This document shows positions 45,394 to 49,120 of a DNA stretch of 49,120 bases, in pieces; the first letter of the stretch is position 1, and the number at the start of each line of letters is the position of its first letter. This DNA is from Alectoria sarmentosa (lineage: Eukaryota > Ascomycota > Lecanoromycetes > Lecanorales > Parmeliaceae): positions 1 through 49,120 of the forward strand of contig WOGZ01000252.1 of NCBI GenBank assembly GCA_009733775.1. Reading direction: 5' to 3'. The notes under the pieces were generated by a model. The model made no database searches. It saw only the letters and a program-made list of their open reading frames with translations, and was not told the DNA's origin. Both the position numbers and the translations under genes were made by a program.

Positions 45394-47239
45394 AAATGCA
45401 AAGATTAATAATTAATTAAAAAAAAATCATTTTTTGTTTTATATACTTAATATATTAAAACCAAAGCGCAAAAAAAAATCTTTTGTTTTAAAAATCAAAA
45501 GAGAAAAAAAAAATTATTATAAAGCGATTTAATGATAACGATATTATATTCGAGAATCTTAAACGAGCGAAATGAGATTATTAATCTCGTTTTCGATTTT
45601 AAAACTTTGTTATTTTTTTTTAAAAAAGGTCTTCTGATTATTAAATCGATTAATATAATTCGAATAACAAATTTTTTATAAGTTTATTATAATTTATAAA
45701 ATTAAGCGATTTCCTTTTAAAACATATTTTTATATTTTTATATTTTCATTAATATTCATTAAATTTATCGTCTTTTTAAATATTATTAAACATTTTTTTA
45801 ATTGCGACGCCAAGACTTTTCGCAAATGAAAGTTTAAATTATATCGAATTAATTTCAAAGCTCAATGAGATTTCTATTATATTTTAAAACTTTATAAATT
45901 TTTAAACATTTTTTAAATAATAATAACGATAACGATAACGTTTTTGTTTTAAATTTTTACGTTGATTTCATTTTTATCTCGAAATAATCAATTTTCGAAT
46001 TATTATTAAAGTTTATTATTAACGAAAAGCTTTTCGGTTTTAAAGCGCGTTTTATTTCTTCAACGTCGCTTATCTCAATTGTTTTTAAAAGTTTTATTAT
46101 ATAAATTTCATTATTTTCAAATCTTATTTCATCGTAAATTATTATTTTAATTTAATATAAAGCGAGCGTTATGTTTAAAAAAAAATTATTTTAAAAGTAT
46201 TGAATAAAATTTGTTCGAGCGATCAATACTCTTTATAATATTTAATTCATTATCGATTATAACGTTATTTCATTCGAGATTAATATCGAATTTTCTTTTA
46301 ATATATTTTATTTACGCATTATCGATTAAATCGATCATTATCAAATTATTGTTCATAATATTGATTAAAAGAAATATCAAAATCGCGTCATCAAAGAGCG
46401 TTTTTTTAAATATTAAAATAAAAATTATCGTATGTTTTTAAACAGCGGTGAGATAATTATTATTTTTAATATTAATTAAATCGATAACGTTTTTTTTAAA
46501 CTCATTTATTTCGAGTTGAGCATCATTATCGTTAAAAAATAAATTAACATTTATCGCAATAAATGTAAATTTATTAAAAATATCGAACATCAAGATCATT
46601 TATCTTGTTTTTCATTTATAATTTCAAAAAAAAATATTAAAAGAAATATGCAATTATCGAAAAGAAGGTTAATGATTTATTTAATTTCATTTCAATTTCA
46701 AAAAGGATTTCGTTAAAAATCGTAATTGTTTTAAACGCATTTGATTTAAAATTCGCAATAAAACGATTATTTAATACGCTCAACGACGATATTATAATTT
46801 TTTTATTTATATTAATATTTAAATTTATTATTCGTTTCATAATTAATAAAGTTTTCGAGTTTATTATTATTATAAAATCGTTCGAAATTACGAAATTATA
46901 TCAAAATTTCATTTCGAATCTTTTTATTTTATTAATAAAGATCGCTTTTATTGAATTTTATAAATCTCGAAATTTCAAAAAGATTATAACGAACTTTTAT
47001 CGCAAAATGCATTAATAAATGATTATATAAAACGAAATTAATTCTTTTATCATTAATAATATTTAAATTTTAATGAATTTATTTTCGAACGCGCGTGTTT
47101 TAAAAGATAAATGAATTTATAAGATTAAAAAAGATTTTATTAATAAAATCGTTCAATATAAAGCTCGTTAAATGATTCGTAATTTCAAATAATGAAAAAA
47201 AATCAATTTTAACGAAATTTTTATTTTAATAATCAAACT

Positions 47240-47760
47240 TATAAATTATAAAGTCATTTTCATTTTTATAATAATTTTGAATTAAAAGTTTGAATAAATA
47301 AATATTAAGATCATTTTTTTATATAATAATATCGAGAAGATAATTTATATAATGTAATTTATAAGATTTAAAATCAAAAATAAAGAGAATAAGGTTTGTA
47401 AACTTATAAAAACGTTATACGATTTAAAATAATCTTCGAGAATTTAATATAATATTTTTATAACGTATCTTAAAAAATTAAGTTTCGAATCTATCGTTAT
47501 TGATTTTTCGATATTCATTAATAACATTATCGTCGTCGTTATTTATATAAACGACATTTTATTTATAAATCTCGATAAAATCGATATTTAAGCGATTAAG
47601 AATAAGCTTTATAAAAAGTTTAAAATAATCGATTTAAATTTATATATTTATTATCTCAATATAATGATCGTAAAAGATCGTGTTAATCGCATTTTACGTT
47701 TTAAATAAATAATTTATATCGAAAAGTTCTTTATCGATTATAACATGATTGAATTAATCG
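47240..47760 (+). pseudogene. Copia-3 reverse transcriptase remnant
   Basis: The frame reads IFINNIIVVVIYINDILFINLDKIDI, stop, AIKNKLYKKFKIIDLNLYIYYLNMIV, then KDRVNRILRF, IYIEKFFIDYNMIEL. This is the Copia RT region VFI---I-V-YVDDILI---- and KF-M-DLG--HYYLGM-I-RDR. The active site at 47544-47555 is YIND in place of YVDD. Confidence 0.8.
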
Positions 47761-48274
47761 TTATTTTAACTCTCATCATTAACGATAAATTTTATATCGT
47801 CGAAAATGACTTTATAATTATTAAAAAATCTCATCACGTTTATTAATCTGTCGTCGACTTTTTCATATATGCGATGTTAAATATACGCTCGAATATCGCC
47901 TTCGCAATTTTAATAATTTTTTAATACGATTTAAATCTTAATGTTTTTTATTAAAACGTAATTAAACGCATTTTTCGATATCTCAATCACATAAAGAATC
48001 AATAATTTATATTTCGAAACAATCTTAAATCTTTCGCAGATTACATTGACGTTAATTGAATAAACGATCAAAACATTCGATATTTCATTTTTAAATATAT
48101 CTTTGATATAAATAATGCGATAATTAATTAATTCTTTAAATGATAATTTATAATAACGTTTTTAATTTATGAAATCGAATATATCGAGTAAATTTAAATT
48201 ATTAAAAAGATGATTTGATTACGCGAATTTCTTAATTAATTTAATTTAAATGTTAAATGTTTTTAAATAATAAT

Positions 48275-48480
48275 GATTTATTGCGATAATTAAGGCGTTA
48301 TAACGTTGATTAAAAATTCTTAATTTCATGCTCGTATCAAGCATATTAACATTTAACATTATTATATATGAAAATAAATCATCGTCGAGAATGTCGCTTT
48401 AAAGTATATTTTTATCGATTAATAAATAATTAATGGTTTTATTAAAGCCCTCTTTAAAAACAAATTCGAGAAATTTCGTT
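48275..48480 (+). pseudogene. Copia-3 RNase H remnant
   Basis: The frame reads YCDN, stop, GVITLIKNS, stop, FHARIKHINI, stop, HYYI, stop, ENKSSSRMSL, then LKPSLKTNSRNFVN. It matches the Copia RNase H DNQGAI-L-KNPEFHARTKHIDI-HHYIRE and TKPL-K--FE-F. The catalytic Asp is retained and three Gln/Arg codons are stops. Confidence 0.75.
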
Positions 48481-48730
48481 AATTAATTAAATTGAAATAT
48501 CGTTTATAAATGATTCCTCGCGTTAATTTTAAAAGAATTATTATTATAATTTTAAAAAAGCAATTATTATAATTTTGAAAAAATAATTATTATTTAATTT
48601 TAAAGAAGCAATTATTATTCGTAAAATTAATTTAATGTTATTATTTAATAACTTTAAAGAAGCGATTTCATTAATCTTCACACTTTAAATAATTGTCATG
48701 GTAGTTCTCATGACAGAAGCATATATGCAT

Positions 48731-48855
48731 TGTGGAAATATGATGTAGGACACTTAGTTGTATTACTCTAAGAGTGCTACGGAGGAAAGTGCGACCTATG
48801 CTACGAGGGCATGCGCCCGTATCACGTGACCTATCACGTGACCTGAATTTCGACA
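48731..48855 (+). repeat. Copia-3 LTR, least decayed copy
   Basis: 125 bp, from TGTGGAAATATGATGTAGG to TGAATTTCGACA. GC is near balanced. A perfect 12-bp tandem repeat TATCACGTGACC sits at 48820-48831 and 48832-48843, giving two CACGTG boxes. The reverse copies at 1613-1736 and 17920-18046 carry RIPed versions. The small minus-strand frame over it is not a gene. Confidence 0.75.
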
Positions 48856-49120
48856 CTCCCCTTCGCACGCATACTCCTAAAAAAAATCGAACGTCGAGTA
48901 AATAAGGTGAATCGAGCGCCGGGTAATTATTATGAAATCATCTTTATGCACCTCCGCTACCCCTTATGCGCCCGATAAAAACCCGAATTTTAAATACGAA
49001 ATCCGAAACTCGTGATGTTCAAAACCGGGTAAAAATAATGAAAATCCGAAAAAGGATATGATCACCCCCTTATGAACCACCCTTATCCCATAAACCACCC
49101 TTACCCCTTATACACCACCC
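48856..49120. other. GC-richer sequence after the Copia-3 LTR, ends in C-rich repeats
   Basis: The counterpart of 1313-1612 in reverse. It contains a copy of the ~85-bp module (48975-49060) and, from 49063, irregular units built on ACCACCCTTA and CCCATAAACC, cut by the window edge. No gene is seen. Confidence 0.5.

Larger units (their letters stand above)
45394..48855 (+). mobile_element. Copia-3 copy, plus strand, 5' truncated or divergent
   Basis: Decayed Ty1/Copia pol with RT and RNase H remnants and an LTR at 48731-48855. It aligns with the minus-strand copy at 16010-17919 over about 45395-47552. Only about 3.3 kb precedes the LTR, and I saw no 5' LTR or gag, so this is probably a 3' portion. 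Confidence 0.7.

Noticed and set aside
49061..49120. Telomere repeat
   Set aside because: The units contain CCCTTA, not CCCTAA, and are irregular with 18-20-bp spacing.
1..49120. AT-rich protist or organellar genome
   Set aside because: The kinase gene has balanced GC, a fungal-type intron and Pbs2-specific motifs, and the AT-rich DNA is explained by decayed retrotransposons with transition-only LTR differences.

Overview
The window looks like part of a filamentous ascomycete (Pezizomycotina) genome with an AT-rich / GC-balanced compartment structure. The one intact gene is a Pbs2-type MAP kinase kinase with a short GT-AG intron. Everything else is AT-rich, stop-riddled retrotransposon sequence bearing C-to-T / G-to-A decay of the kind left by repeat-induced point mutation (RIP). 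The genus cannot be told from sequence alone.

Layout. 1-1310: 3' end of a decayed Ty1/Copia element. 1613-1736: a Copia-type LTR. 1737-9993: a nearly whole Copia-1 element on the minus strand (C1), carrying a foreign 1.3-kb block. 10215-13350: a GC-balanced island holding only pbs2 and its flanks. 13564-14880: a truncated Copia-1 (C3). 14881-16010: unclassified DNA joining two truncated elements. 16010-18046: a truncated Copia-3 with an LTR. 18672-45185: a probable small inverted-repeat element (MITE-2) split by a nest of four further elements. 45394-48855: Copia-3 on the plus strand with its LTR. 48856-49120: less decayed sequence running off the window.

The nest resolves to base level. Copia-1 copy C2 (18685-44713, 136-bp LTRs, target duplication GACAA) contains a 953-bp TA-flanked inverted-repeat element (MITE-1, 20187-21139), a chromodomain Ty3/Gypsy element (Gypsy-2, 21846-29007, 150-bp LTRs, duplication TTATA) and a long Ty3/Gypsy element (Gypsy-1, 32744-43678, 258-bp LTRs, duplication CCTCG with the left copy RIPed to TCTCG). 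Copy C1 supplies the uninterrupted version of all three insertion sites.

The least ordinary objects are the two small inverted-repeat elements. Both carry sub-terminal repeats spaced at exactly 11 bp, close to one helical turn, in inverted orientation. MITE-1 also holds a 29-bp minisatellite and a 220-bp tract in continuous 11-bp register, and it has largely escaped RIP.
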